Positions 43,493 through 53,320 of a stretch of 64,000 nt of DNA are shown here, one piece after another; positions within the stretch are counted from its first letter, which is position 1; every line of letters starts with the position of its first letter. The DNA is taken from NCBI RefSeq assembly GCF_000969825.1, contig NZ_KQ033919.1, forward strand, positions 1,712,173 through 1,776,172. The letters are read 5' to 3'. The notes below the pieces were generated by a model. It saw only the letters and a program-made list of their open reading frames with translations, made no database searches and had not been told where the DNA came from. Origin of the DNA: Parabacteroides gordonii MS-1 = DSM 23371 (GTDB taxonomy: Bacteria > Bacteroidota > Bacteroidia > Bacteroidales > Tannerellaceae). The position numbers and the translations under genes were made by a program.

Positions 43493-44167
43493 TCATTCGC
43501 ACGGACATTTGCCTAATCGTGCGATCGGAGTCTGATTACCGGTAACCTTCTGATCCATTTCGATCAGGACTTCCGTTCCCACTGGTAAATAAACATCTAC
43601 ACGCGATCCGAACTTGATAAAACCCATTTGTTCGTCTACATGACATTTCTCTCCTACTTTGGCGTAGGTAACGATACGCCGTGCAAGTGCCCCTGCAATC
43701 TGGCGTGCCAGTACGTCTACTCCGCTCTTCGTCGTGATAACAACAGCCGAACGTTCGTTCTCTGTACTGCTTTTCGGTAAATAGGCCGCCATGAATCGTC
43801 CGTTATTATGGGAAACGTGCTTCACTGTGCCGTTTACCGGAAACCAGTTGGCATGTACATTGAATACGGACATGAAGATAGATATCTGTAAGCATTTCCG
43901 GTGAAGGATCTCATTCTCCATCACCTCTTCAATCGCTACGATCGTACCGTCGGCGGGTGCAATAACCAGTCCTTCGGAGTCGTAAGGGAAACGACGGAAC
44001 GGACTGCGGAAGAAATTCAGTACCAGCAGAAAGAGAATGGTCGATGCCGAAGCAACGGAATAGAACAACGTCTCCTTGCTGACGGTATGGTATAATGCGA
44101 CATTCACGATAAACAACACCGTAAACAACGTAAGTAGTAGACCTGTTCCTTCTTTATGTACTTTCAT
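43493..44167 (-). CDS. psd: Phosphatidylserine decarboxylase proenzyme (short type)
   Basis: Psd converts phosphatidylserine to phosphatidylethanolamine. The 224-residue protein has two N-terminal membrane segments (LLLTLFTVLFIVNVALYH and TLFYSVASASTILFLLVLNF), then PADGTIVAIEE and FMSVFNVHANWFPVNG, and near the end FIKFGSRVDVYLP, which contains the Gly-Ser self-cleavage site that generates the pyruvoyl group. It is first in the psd-pssA-DUF4834 operon and has a good promoter upstream. Confidence 0.95.
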   Translation of the reverse strand: MKVHKEGTGLLLTLFTVLFIVNVALYHTVSKETLFYSVASASTILFLLVLNFFRSPFRRFPYDSEGLVIAPADGTIVAIEEVMENEILHRKCLQISIFMSVFNVHANWFPVNGTVKHVSHNNGRFMAAYLPKSSTENERSAVVITTKSGVDVLARQIAGALARRIVTYAKVGEKCHVDEQMGFIKFGSRVDVYLPVGTEVLIEMDQKVTGNQTPIARLGKCPCE

Positions 44168-44201
44168 TCTTTTTCTGAAACTGCGTTTTTATTACAATCT
44201 G

Positions 44202-44230
44202 CAAAAGTATTCATTTTTACGGAATAACAA
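44202..44230 (-). promoter_or_regulatory. Promoter of psd
   Basis: On the minus strand TTG at 44230-44228, 18 bases, then TACTTTTG at 44209-44202, about 35 bases before psd. Confidence 0.6.
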
Positions 44231-44235
44231 AACAA

Positions 44236-44275
44236 TTCAGTTGACAATTGACAGTTCGCAGTTGACAGATAAATG
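44236..44275. repeat. AGTTGAC heptamer cluster
   Basis: CAGTTGACAATTGACAG is followed by GCAGTTGACAG, giving three heptamer copies on the plus strand. It lies between the psd promoter and the 3' end of the helicase gene. Confidence 0.55.
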
Positions 44276-44320
44276 AATTGTAACCATAATTATGAACAAA
44301 TGTCTGTCTATTGCCGTTTA

Positions 44321-47300
44321 TCAGCTGTCGACCGGTACGATTTTTCCCTGTTCGACATACCAGAGGAAGCCTTCCACTTTGCCATAATCCATCTGGCGGA
44401 TCAGCTTCATATAGTTCTTTACCTGGCTATGATGCCGCTTATCCTGTAGGTCTCCGAATTTATAATCGACCACCACGACTTTATCGTCCGATATCATTAC
44501 CCGGTCAGGACGTTTCGACAACCCCTTGCCGAAAAGGATATCTACTTCGTTCAGCACACGGGCAGTCCCATCGTACCAGGGCAGGACTTCCGGTGTATCC
44601 AACAGTTCTTCCAGACGGGCGATCAGCGTTCCTGCTTCATTTTTATTGATCACACCAGCCAGACGGTAACTTTCCACGGCCGACTCTATGTCCGCACAGG
44701 TTCGTATCTGGCTCAACACTTCGTGCATCAATGCGCCGTGTTTACGCTTTTCATTATCGAAGAAAAAGCCTTTACCGTGCAGGCGAAGTTGCAGACGGTC
44801 GTCGGGAGAAATGGAGTTGATACGGATCATTTCCACCTCTTCCGGTGCCGAACTGTCGCTCTTGGCTGCTGACGGATGCCACCAGCTACCCAATTCGAAA
44901 AGACCGGCCTTCGTATCGAAGGAAGAGGGCAACGGCATTAGCGATTCTCCCTGTTTGGTATCCGTTACTTTCCAATGCAGGCCGGCCCAGAGAGCGTCGG
45001 CGATAGTCGATATTTTTTCCACTTCTCCGGTTCCTTCGTTAATCTTTTTAGGACGCGGGGAAAAGACGATCAGCTCTTCTTTGGAACGCGTAAAAGCAAC
45101 ATACAACGTATTCAGGTTATCGATAAAGGCATGAAGCCGTTCGCGGAAATAGTCTTCCGCAAAGATGGTATTCCCCAGCGACTGGCTGTAACGCACCGGA
45201 ACCAGATGCAGGCGGTTGAAAGGTTGCGTCTCCGGCTTGCACCAAAGGATAACGGGCTTTGTCGGCTTATGGTCGATCTCCCAGTCTCCAAAGGGGATGA
45301 TCACCACCTTAAAGCCCAGTCCTTTCGACTTATGGACGGTCAGGATACGGATCGCATTCTGCGCATCGGGAGTAGCGATCGTTTTCCGATAGCCTGCTTC
45401 CTCCCACCATTTCAGGAAACGGCTCAGGTCGGCACTTTCCTTCTGGGTATATTCGGATACCATATCGAGGAAGGCTTGTACGAATACCTGCTCATTATCC
45501 TGAAAATATCCGGAGAAAAGACGGAAAAGCCCTTCGGATATTTCATACAGCGACTGGCGGGAGAGAGCCAACAATTCAGTGGCGATCTCCGGCGGGAAAT
45601 CCAATCCGGAAACAGGCACAGAGCAGACAGTCCCGTCTGCTGCGTCCACCGGCTCTCCTTTCAGTATCCGGTAGGAGTATAAGGCGGTTTGTTCGTTAAT
45701 CTTATCTTCGGGGTTCTTCAGATAACGCAGAAGGGCGATCATAAATCGTACCGCAGGCGAGCCGCTGACGAACAGAGCCTCATCGGATATGATATCGTAA
45801 TTGTAACGGTCGGACGGGTTTTCTTCCTTGTAGGAAAGCAATTTATCCGCCACCATCGCACCTTCCATATTCGTTCGAACCAGGATCGCTATATCTTTCA
45901 GCGCATACCCATTGTCCTGCAGTTGTTCGACCACCTGCGGCAAGCGGTCGAGGGCTTCCTCTTTCCAATCCCTGTCTTCATCACCGGAAAGAAATTCGAT
46001 CCTGACATGCCCGTCCTTCTGCTGGAAGGGGGGCGGTACCTGTTGATAACTCCTATCATAAGCGGACATGATCTTTGTCAGAAAAGCTGCACGCTGTTCA
46101 TCGCTGAGCGAAGAGGTCAGCAGGTTTTCATTGTATGTTGTCTGTAGGATACCGGGGATGGAAGTGAAAAAGGTATTGTTGAATTCCACTATATTACGGC
46201 AACTACGCCAGTTCTCCTTCAATGTTTCTTCCGTTACCTCTTCGGGAGAAAAGTCGGTTTGCACCTGCTCGTCCAGCAGTTTCCAGTCGGAGTTACGGAA
46301 ACGGTAGATACTTTGTTTCACGTCACCTACGATCAGGTTGCCACGGCCGTGCCCCAGGCTTTCTTCTATCAGCGGACGGAAGTTATTCCATTGCATGCCG
46401 CTGGTATCCTGAAACTCATCGATCATATAATGATCCACATGGGTACCCGTCTTCTCGTAGATGAACGGGGCGTCGCTGCCACCGATCACCTTGTTTAGCA
46501 GTTCGGTGGTATCGGCAATCAGCATGACATTCTTTTCTTCCCGGTAAGAAGCGATCTGCCGGGAAACGTCGGTCAGGATGCCGAGGGTATAATAATAGCG
46601 GACTATTTCGCGCGCCGTATTATAAGCAGTCAGGTTGGAGAAGAGGGCGACAATATTCTTGATACAGTCATTCAACCCGTCTTCAAATGCACAGCCGATG
46701 ATCTGGCGGATTCCCTGCGGGGTTGTCTTGGCGAAACAACCGTCCAGGTTATCTGCCAGGCTGATAAACGTAGCGGAAGGATCTTTCATCTCTCCCCGTT
46801 CCAACCGTTCGAGGAAGGTCATCGGCGAACGGCTACCTCCTTTGAAGTCGGTAGTCTTAAGGGCATATTTCCCCAGTATCTCCAGTCCTCTTTCACCCAG
46901 ACGTTTAGCTTCGGCTTCTACCGAACGGATGATAGAGTAGAGATCGTTCTTATAGTTCTCGAGGGCTTCCTTATCTTGTATATCTTTTGCTACTTCGTCG
47001 CTCGAAGCCTTATAGCTTTCTTTAAACACTTCGCGACTCAGCGACATGATATCTTTACGCAGGTTCCATTCGCCACCGCTCTCGATCTTGTCTTCGGCAA
47101 AACGGAGAAGCCAGCCCAGAAGTTCTTTGCTTTCCGGCTTTTCCAGGTCGGCCAGCAGGTTGTCGATAGCGGAAGTCAGTACCAACTCCTGATCCATTTC
47201 GATGCCATAGCCACCCTGCAAACCGATCTCACGGGTAAAGGCGCGCATGGTCTGCTGGAAGAAACGGTCGATCGTACTGATATTGAAAGCCGAATAGTCG

Positions 47301-47584
47301 TGAAGAATATCCGTTAATATCTTACCGGCCTGTTTACGTACCTGTTCCTCCGTCAACGAATAGGCAGACTTCAGGGAGTCCACATAATCGGATTTCCGGC
47401 CGGACGAGAGGTTATACAACTCCTCTACGATACGGCTTTTCATCTCATCGGTCGCCTTATTGGTAAACGTCACAGCGAGGATACGACGGTATGCGCCCGC
47501 ACCGGCGAATAGCAAATTCAGATATTCACCCGTCAATTTATGGGTCTTACCGGCTCCGGCAGAGGCTCTGTAAACAGTCAGCAT
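44321..47584 (-). CDS. AddA-like UvrD-family helicase with C-terminal nuclease
   Basis: This 1,087-residue protein is a superfamily 1 helicase-nuclease for double-strand break processing. Helicase motifs in order: ASAGAGKT (I) at residues 7-14, LAVTFTNKATDEM (Ia), DEFQDTSGMQWNNF (II), VGDVKQSIYRFRNSD (III), LKENWRS (IV), ILTVHKSKGLGFKVV (V) and LYVAFTRSKEEL (VI). The C-terminus has a PD-(D/E)XK nuclease, with GALMHEVLSQI and DRVMISDDKVVVVDYKFG. This matches the AddA/RecB class. The expected AddB partner is not adjacent; a SUI1-family gene precedes it by 12 bases instead. Which complex it joins cannot be told from this window. Confidence 0.9.
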   Translation of the reverse strand: MLTVYRASAGAGKTHKLTGEYLNLLFAGAGAYRRILAVTFTNKATDEMKSRIVEELYNLSSGRKSDYVDSLKSAYSLTEEQVRKQAGKILTDILHDYSAFNISTIDRFFQQTMRAFTREIGLQGGYGIEMDQELVLTSAIDNLLADLEKPESKELLGWLLRFAEDKIESGGEWNLRKDIMSLSREVFKESYKASSDEVAKDIQDKEALENYKNDLYSIIRSVEAEAKRLGERGLEILGKYALKTTDFKGGSRSPMTFLERLERGEMKDPSATFISLADNLDGCFAKTTPQGIRQIIGCAFEDGLNDCIKNIVALFSNLTAYNTAREIVRYYYTLGILTDVSRQIASYREEKNVMLIADTTELLNKVIGGSDAPFIYEKTGTHVDHYMIDEFQDTSGMQWNNFRPLIEESLGHGRGNLIVGDVKQSIYRFRNSDWKLLDEQVQTDFSPEEVTEETLKENWRSCRNIVEFNNTFFTSIPGILQTTYNENLLTSSLSDEQRAAFLTKIMSAYDRSYQQVPPPFQQKDGHVRIEFLSGDEDRDWKEEALDRLPQVVEQLQDNGYALKDIAILVRTNMEGAMVADKLLSYKEENPSDRYNYDIISDEALFVSGSPAVRFMIALLRYLKNPEDKINEQTALYSYRILKGEPVDAADGTVCSVPVSGLDFPPEIATELLALSRQSLYEISEGLFRLFSGYFQDNEQVFVQAFLDMVSEYTQKESADLSRFLKWWEEAGYRKTIATPDAQNAIRILTVHKSKGLGFKVVIIPFGDWEIDHKPTKPVILWCKPETQPFNRLHLVPVRYSQSLGNTIFAEDYFRERLHAFIDNLNTLYVAFTRSKEELIVFSPRPKKINEGTGEVEKISTIADALWAGLHWKVTDTKQGESLMPLPSSFDTKAGLFELGSWWHPSAAKSDSSAPEEVEMIRINSISPDDRLQLRLHGKGFFFDNEKRKHGALMHEVLSQIRTCADIESAVESYRLAGVINKNEAGTLIARLEELLDTPEVLPWYDGTARVLNEVDILFGKGLSKRPDRVMISDDKVVVVDYKFGDLQDKRHHSQVKNYMKLIRQMDYGKVEGFLWYVEQGKIVPVDS

Positions 47585-47596
47585 AATTACATTATT

Positions 47597-47941
47597 CTAT
47601 ATGATCCGGGATTTAACGTATCCCTCTTTTTGCAATATCTCAAGAACTTTCTGGCGGAGATCGCCCTGTACGATAATTTCGCCATCCTTGGCGGAACCGC
47701 CTACCCCACATTTCACCTTCAGGAATTTGCCCAATGCGGTAAGATCGTCCGTTGTTCCACGGAAGCCGGTCACCAGGGTTACGGCTTTCCCGCCCCGGTT
47801 ACGTTTATCCAACGAGATACGTAAGAGTTGTTTTTCTTTGAGAATCGTATCCTCTTCCGCTTCATCACCTGTATTATATTGAAAGTCGGGGTTGGTAGAA
47901 TACATCACACCCAAACGATCTTTCCAGTCATTATTCTTCAT
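47597..47941 (-). CDS. SUI1/eIF1-family translation initiation factor homolog (YciH type)
   Basis: The 114-residue protein has the eIF1 fold signature: LRISLDKRNRGGKAVTLVTG near residue 41 and KVKCGVGGSAKDGEIIVQGD near residue 75. Bacterial YciH homologs may influence start-codon selection or translation under stress, but their role is not firmly established. It has a full-consensus promoter upstream and is followed closely by the AddA-like gene, so the two are probably cotranscribed. Confidence 0.9.
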   Translation of the reverse strand: MKNNDWKDRLGVMYSTNPDFQYNTGDEAEEDTILKEKQLLRISLDKRNRGGKAVTLVTGFRGTTDDLTALGKFLKVKCGVGGSAKDGEIIVQGDLRQKVLEILQKEGYVKSRII

Positions 47942-47962
47942 TTTCTATTATTTTATCAACAT

Positions 47963-47992
47963 CAAAGCTACAAATAAACGGGGAAATAACAA
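47963..47992 (-). promoter_or_regulatory. Promoter of the SUI1-helicase operon
   Basis: On the minus strand TTG at 47992-47990, 19 bases, then TAGCTTTG at 47970-47963, about 20 bases before the SUI1-type gene. Confidence 0.7.
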
Positions 47993-48004
47993 GATGAAAC
48001 AAAC

Positions 48005-48035
48005 GAAAAATGCCGCCTGAAAGAACAGGTGGCAT
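48005..48035 (-). terminator. Intrinsic terminator of ispF
   Basis: ATGCCGCCTG at 48010-48019 pairs with CAGGTGGCAT at 48026-48035 (one G-T pair). On the minus strand the stem is followed by TTTTTCG. Confidence 0.75.
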
Positions 48036-48070
48036 AACGTACTGAAATCATTCTTAAAAAAGAAAGACGA

Positions 48071-48547
48071 TCAACGGGTGATCAACACGGTAGCATAAGC
48101 CGCAATACCTTCCTGACGGCCTGTAAAACCGAGCTTTTCGGTTGTCGTTGCTTTAATGGATATATCTTCTTCGTCCACCTGCATCACCTCTGCCAGTGTT
48201 TGTTTCATCAGAGGGATATGAGGATTGAGCTTAGGACGTTCGGCTGCCACGGTGGCATCGATATTACCAAGTTCATAGCCTGCATCACGCAACAACTTCA
48301 TGGTGTCACGCAATAATATCTTGCTGTCTATATTCTTATATTCTCCGGCTGTATCGGGGAAGTGATAACCGATATCACGCATATTCGCAGCCCCCAGCAG
48401 TGCATCGCAAATAGCATGTATCAACACATCGGCATCGCTATGGCCTAACAACCCCAACGTATGTTCGATCCGAATGCCACCCATCCATAATTCACGGTCG
48501 GGCACCAGCGCATGTACATCGTAACCAAAACCTACACGTATCTTCAT
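48071..48547 (-). CDS. ispF: 2-C-methyl-D-erythritol 2,4-cyclodiphosphate synthase
   Basis: IspF forms the cyclic diphosphate in the non-mevalonate isoprenoid pathway. The 158-residue protein has the family's zinc ligands and signature: FGYDVHALVPDRELWMGGI at the start, LLGHSDADVLIHAICDALLG near residue 33, and IGYHFPDT near 59. Length is normal. It starts 17 bases after porV and is probably read through from the porU-porV transcript. Confidence 0.96.
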   Translation of the reverse strand: MKIRVGFGYDVHALVPDRELWMGGIRIEHTLGLLGHSDADVLIHAICDALLGAANMRDIGYHFPDTAGEYKNIDSKILLRDTMKLLRDAGYELGNIDATVAAERPKLNPHIPLMKQTLAEVMQVDEEDISIKATTTEKLGFTGRQEGIAAYATVLITR

Positions 48548-48563
48548 ATTAGTTGACAGTTTC

Positions 48564-49757
48564 TTATCTGAACAGGTTTTTGATACCGTCCATATCGAAC
48601 GAGAGGGAGAAACGCAACGTCTGGTCTAACGGGTTACTCTGAACCGTACTTACCAGATAAGCAGCATCCAACTGGAACACACTCATACGGAAACCTGCTC
48701 CGACAGAGAAGTACTGACGGTTACCTTTATTGGCATTTTCATAGAAATAACCACCACGCAGGAAGAACTGCTCGTTATAGCTATACTCGGCACCGATAGA
48801 TACCATCACCTCCTGTAACTCACCTTTGAAACCGTCGGGAGAATCACTGAAAGATTTAAAAATACCGGAGATACCGGATACATCATTATATTCCAGTTTC
48901 TTTTTGTCATACTCTTCACGTTCTTCGTCAGTTGCACCTTCCTTCAGATAAGGCAGACTCGGCACCAGATATTTACTCAGGTCGACATATAGACCGATCC
49001 GGTTAAAATCGTCGATCGGATAAAGTAAACCTGTACCCAAACGAAGAGTAGTAGGCAGGAACTCATTGGTAGTTCCACCGTTATAAGATATTTTAGTACC
49101 AATATTAGACACATTAAAACCTAAGCTCCATAAAGCCTCTGCCTGCCCCAGAACCACATACTTTTCCAGATAACCGGCAATATCGGCTGCAAAAGCATTA
49201 CCAGGAACACGACTTTCATCTTGCGCATCCTGTCCCATATCCGAACGGATATAGCGCATGGCTACAGCCATAGAGTAAGATTCGGATAGCTTACGGCTAT
49301 AACTAACGTCGAATGCCATTTCATAAGGACTTACCATATATCCTTGATCTTCCGTATTACCGGTACTATTAGTCGGTACATCCCCCAGTGAGAAATAACG
49401 CAACGAAGCGCCTATCGCCTGCAAATCACTATCACCAATCTTATAATATCCGGAAAGGTTTGCCAAGGCAACATCGTTAACCAATTTGCGCAACCAGGGA
49501 GTATAAGATAAAGAAACACCTGCTTTACTGTACATAAAAGCATACTTGGCGGGGTTCCAGTATTGTGAGTTTATATCCGGAGTAGTAGACGCTCCATTAT
49601 CCCCCATCGCACCGGCACGAGCATCAGGTGCAATAGAAAGAGAAGGTACGGCTGTATTGACCGGAGCAAATTTACTTTTATCCTGTGCCCAGGTAGTAAA
49701 GACAGCCAATAAACTGAAAACTACTATAAGTGTACTAATTCTTAAATTCTTTATCAT
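48564..49757 (-). CDS. porV: Type IX secretion outer-membrane protein PorV
   Basis: The 397-residue protein has a signal peptide (TLIVVFSLLAVFTTWAQ) and the conserved PorV start of AVPSLSIAPDARAGAMGDNG, followed by a FadL-like beta-barrel (SQYWNPAKYAFMYSKAGVSL, QYFSVGAGFRM) ending in Phe-Arg. PorV shuttles cargo from the SprA translocon to the PorU sortase. porU lies 73 bases upstream on the same strand, the conserved gene pair. Its presence shows that this organism has at least the attachment complex of a type IX system; the trans-envelope genes are not in the window. Confidence 0.93.
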   Translation of the reverse strand: MIKNLRISTLIVVFSLLAVFTTWAQDKSKFAPVNTAVPSLSIAPDARAGAMGDNGASTTPDINSQYWNPAKYAFMYSKAGVSLSYTPWLRKLVNDVALANLSGYYKIGDSDLQAIGASLRYFSLGDVPTNSTGNTEDQGYMVSPYEMAFDVSYSRKLSESYSMAVAMRYIRSDMGQDAQDESRVPGNAFAADIAGYLEKYVVLGQAEALWSLGFNVSNIGTKISYNGGTTNEFLPTTLRLGTGLLYPIDDFNRIGLYVDLSKYLVPSLPYLKEGATDEEREEYDKKKLEYNDVSGISGIFKSFSDSPDGFKGELQEVMVSIGAEYSYNEQFFLRGGYFYENANKGNRQYFSVGAGFRMSVFQLDAAYLVSTVQSNPLDQTLRFSLSFDMDGIKNLFR

Positions 49758-49788
49758 ACTATATTCCTGTTAAATACGCGGCAAGTAA

Positions 49789-49796
49789 CAAACTTA
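49789..49796 (-). promoter_or_regulatory. -7 element in the porU-porV spacer
   Basis: TAAGTTTG on the minus strand matches TAnnTTTG and lies 32 bases before porV, so porV may also be expressed apart from porU. Confidence 0.4.
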
Positions 49797-49829
49797 CCTT
49801 ACGAACATATAAACTGATTTTGTTTTACT

Positions 49830-52800
49830 TTATTGTGCGAGGATTATTAATTTCTTTGCTTCCGTCGCCTCCTTAGAACCACCGGAGCTGATCGCTGCAC
49901 GGTATATATAAACACCCGGACGGAGCCGTCCGCCCCTGTTATTGGTCAGATCCCAGGTCACCGTATACGATTTGAAAAGCTCGGAAGAGCCTGTTTCCTC
50001 ATGCCGCCATTGCAAGCGTCCAACCATATCGTAAACCATGATCCCAACAGTCAACTGGCTTTCCGGACGGTTATGGAACAGATGGAAAGTCACCTGTTCG
50101 CGAGCCGGCGTAGGTGAAGCAGTCAATTCCAGCAGATACGGTTTCAATCCTTCCACTACCTCAAACTCAAACTCCTGTGTTGTCGAGTTGTTCTGTATAT
50201 CCCAGACTTTAAACTCTGCTTTATGCACTCCCGGAGTCAATGCCGGAAGCAGGTATTTTACAATTCCTTCTCCGTCGCTACCCGGTATCAGTTCATAATA
50301 ACTGTTCAGGTTAAAACTCAAAGACGGATTACCGTCGATGATCAGCATCATATCATGTCCGATACTGCTGCCTGTTATATTCACACCACTCTTATCCCAG
50401 AGACGGGCCACAAAGAACGGGGTCGTATTGACCTGACCGCCACTGACAAAAGTAGAATCATTCAGATAAAGTGTACGGATTTCCGGGCCGTCCTGGTCGT
50501 CGTCCGCATTATCGTCGGTACCGCCGACCCGGTAATTAAGGTAAGCACCCTGCGCCTCGACATTAGTCGTTTCATCCGAGGCATACAGGTTCATCTTTCC
50601 AAATTCGTTCGAATAGGAGATATCTTTAGGCACAGTAAAGGTGAAACTGAATTTTCCCGAACGGACGGAGTCGTTACCGATAAAGAGAATGTTCGAGTAG
50701 TCCGTATACTTGAAGGTCTTACCTATTTTATTATTATCCAGTGTCTCGTAAGAAACACGGCTATCCAGAACAGTCGGGTTCAGCAGACCGGAAAAGCCTG
50801 TTGCCACGTTTCCTTCCGGGTTCAGCACTTCACCTTCTACGGTTATTTTCTGTAATGCTTTAAAAGTAACGGGCTCACTCGTTACCGGGTTTCCGTTTAT
50901 CGCCGTTATGTTCATACGATACTCCGGATAGGAAAGCTTCAATGCCGGGTCACCGATCAGGGCAAATCCCAACTTATAACGGCTTGAACCTAGACTTTGC
51001 TTGGTTGTTTTCATCACTTCCCCCAATGTCAACCGGCGCCCGTTCTTCTTCTCGAACAAATTACGGATCAGGTTATCATTGATCGTGAAGTTCGGACTGG
51101 AATAGGCCACACGGGTAGTCGTGAACAATCCGATACCGCCACTTACCTTATTCAGGAAGACCTGCTCACCGGCAGAGGTTACCGGAGCATCAAAACGGCA
51201 GAAGTCGCAAGTAGCCGTGATCCAGATCGGCAGACGGGTATAGGTGGATTTGGTAATATCACTTTCCGTCAAGACCTGTTCGTCACTCCAGGAAACTGTA
51301 TTTCCGTGCCCCGTATAATTGATCAGCAACTGACCGCTCTTAAGGAGTTTCTGGATATCTGTCTTCACGACCGGATACGTACTCAGCCCTCCGGAAATAT
51401 CTTTCTTATAGGCATCGAAATAAATCTTATTCACCAGAAACTCGGGATGGCTGGTATTTATATATTCTCCCAGGGCATCGGCCTGTTCCGCATGTTGTAT
51501 CATATAACCATCGGCTCCGTTACCATCGTCCGCCACAAAGCAGACATTGTTTTTCCACGATCCGGTCTCCTTATTATCCATATAATTGATGACCTTATCC
51601 ACCATGTTGGTCGCCTCGGTCACTGTCCGCACCGGGAAACGCCCGATACCGATATCGATCTTCGAGGCCAGCAATCCCTTGCCGTTATTGCTATCGTCGA
51701 GGAAACCGAAGTAGTCGTCTATCACATACGATTTATCATCCAACGACTCGTCCGTCTGGTAAGTCAGCAACATATTACTTGTCGTCACATTCTGCCAGCT
51801 CGATGTAAGGAAACGGTTATCGAAGGCACCGTCACCGAAAAGAAGCAGATATTTGGGGGCATCGCTCTCGGAAGTCTGACGGTCATAGAACATCTTCATA
51901 AAACGGCGATAGGCAGTCGCATCCGGGGTTCCGCTGGAAAACTCGTTGTAGACAACTTCAGGAGTAACTACCTGAACCGACAATCCGTCACGGTCGCGGT
52001 GTGCTTCCGCCAGACGCTCTGCCTGGCTCGTCAATCCCGGTTGTGCAAGGATGATCATATCGGTTTGAGGTAAAGCATGCAAGTCCTGGTTTGCCACATC
52101 GCCCACTACTTTCGGAGTCGGGAGTGTCTGATTACGCTGTACCAGAGCAAACTCTCTTAATGTTCCCGAAGGAATGGAGAAGGACAATTCGCTTCCGCTC
52201 AATTCCGTTTCCATCCGTTTCGGATTTATAGGATCCGTCACATCAAAAACCAATGTGTTGGCATTGGCATTCTGAACGACAAACCGGGAAGAATTATTGA
52301 CAGAAGCCAGGCTGCGGAAGAATGTGCAAGCGCCATAAGGCTGTAACTCGCGCACCATCTGCAAACGGATAAAGTCGAGATACACATTTTTATGTCCGTA
52401 CTGTCCGTATCTTACATTGACTTTGGTATTTGCACTTTTCTCACCTTTCCAATCAGCCACTTCATACGCCAGGTTCGCTTTTGTATATTCATCGCTGGAA
52501 GCACTGTAACTGATTGTTCTCGATATCAGTTCACTGCCTCCTATGCTCAAAGTGACACTCCCTGTACCGCTGGTAGGCTTTGCTATAAAACGCAGCGTCA
52601 CCTTACCGTCGTCATTGGTGATCCCTGTGATACCATTAAATGAGAAATCCCTCGAAAGGGTCATATCCATTGCTTCGCCAAACAGCTCACGTCCGGAGTT
52701 ATTCACAGAAACCAGGTCTTTTTCATGTACCCGGTAATCATCGAACGTCGTTATTTTCAGGGCAGCACCTGCTGCGGAAGCAACAGTCTCCATTTCCTTC

Positions 52801-53216
52801 GTTGCCGTGGCATCCGTCAGGAAATAATAACCATACTGAGAATATGGATTATTGGTATGGACAAAACATCTGTTTGTCGTATCATACGTCCACTTTACCA
52901 CTCCGCGCCCGTAGAACAGCAGGAAATCGTCACCACGCCAGGTTGCCACAGCCGGTACATCATCGATGTAAGTGTTTGAGAAATCTTCATCCAGTATCCA
53001 ACCGCCATAACCATGCACGGAGACTTTCGCCGGGTCGGAGAACCCCATCGAACGAAGATCGGAATAAGAAAGTTTATAAATGCCGTCTTCTTCCACCTGC
53101 ACCTTCACCCATTTACCGGACGATAAAGCCGATTTGGCAGCATAGCGGCTCCCATCAGCCCAGGCGGAAGTAAGAAAACAAATACTTATTATTAACGTAT
53201 ATATTATTCGTAACAT
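49830..53216 (-). CDS. porU: Type IX secretion sortase PorU
   Basis: From ATG 53216 this 1,128-residue protein has a signal peptide (IIYTLIISICFLTSAWA) and the PorU N-terminal sequence SGKWVKVQVEEDGIYKLSYS. The gingipain-like peptidase C25 domain is central: DMIILAQPG and YLLLFGDGAFDNR, the catalytic His in LINYTGHGNTVSWS near residue 635 and the catalytic Cys in WITATCDFCRFD near 670. Both are present, so it should be active. The last 70 residues form a type IX-type C-terminal domain (VGIMVYDMVGRLQWRHEE). PorU removes the sorting domain of cargo proteins and joins them to surface lipopolysaccharide. The AUG 14 codons upstream would spoil the signal peptide. Confidence 0.94.
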   Translation of the reverse strand: MLRIIYTLIISICFLTSAWADGSRYAAKSALSSGKWVKVQVEEDGIYKLSYSDLRSMGFSDPAKVSVHGYGGWILDEDFSNTYIDDVPAVATWRGDDFLLFYGRGVVKWTYDTTNRCFVHTNNPYSQYGYYFLTDATATKEMETVASAAGAALKITTFDDYRVHEKDLVSVNNSGRELFGEAMDMTLSRDFSFNGITGITNDDGKVTLRFIAKPTSGTGSVTLSIGGSELISRTISYSASSDEYTKANLAYEVADWKGEKSANTKVNVRYGQYGHKNVYLDFIRLQMVRELQPYGACTFFRSLASVNNSSRFVVQNANANTLVFDVTDPINPKRMETELSGSELSFSIPSGTLREFALVQRNQTLPTPKVVGDVANQDLHALPQTDMIILAQPGLTSQAERLAEAHRDRDGLSVQVVTPEVVYNEFSSGTPDATAYRRFMKMFYDRQTSESDAPKYLLLFGDGAFDNRFLTSSWQNVTTSNMLLTYQTDESLDDKSYVIDDYFGFLDDSNNGKGLLASKIDIGIGRFPVRTVTEATNMVDKVINYMDNKETGSWKNNVCFVADDGNGADGYMIQHAEQADALGEYINTSHPEFLVNKIYFDAYKKDISGGLSTYPVVKTDIQKLLKSGQLLINYTGHGNTVSWSDEQVLTESDITKSTYTRLPIWITATCDFCRFDAPVTSAGEQVFLNKVSGGIGLFTTTRVAYSSPNFTINDNLIRNLFEKKNGRRLTLGEVMKTTKQSLGSSRYKLGFALIGDPALKLSYPEYRMNITAINGNPVTSEPVTFKALQKITVEGEVLNPEGNVATGFSGLLNPTVLDSRVSYETLDNNKIGKTFKYTDYSNILFIGNDSVRSGKFSFTFTVPKDISYSNEFGKMNLYASDETTNVEAQGAYLNYRVGGTDDNADDDQDGPEIRTLYLNDSTFVSGGQVNTTPFFVARLWDKSGVNITGSSIGHDMMLIIDGNPSLSFNLNSYYELIPGSDGEGIVKYLLPALTPGVHKAEFKVWDIQNNSTTQEFEFEVVEGLKPYLLELTASPTPAREQVTFHLFHNRPESQLTVGIMVYDMVGRLQWRHEETGSSELFKSYTVTWDLTNNRGGRLRPGVYIYRAAISSGGSKEATEAKKLIILAQ

Positions 53217-53320
53217 ACTCTTTTTCAGATGACAGTTAATAGTTATTCCAGCCTTCATTACCGTGCGTGAAACTTAACTGCCGATGTGCTACTTGCCAAC
53301 TGCCAACTATTTCACGTGGA
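53217..53320. repeat. Diverged heptamer repeats upstream of porU
   Basis: The spacer has GACAGTTAATAGTTATTC at its left and TTAACTGCCG, TTGCCAACTGCCAACTAT at its right, a diverged form of the AGTTGAC/GTCAACT family. No clear promoter for porU was found here. Confidence 0.45.

Noticed and set aside
52640-53173. Plus-strand frame of 177 codons opposite porU
   Set aside because: Composition is low-complexity His/Arg/Pro, and the minus strand encodes a full, conserved PorU here.
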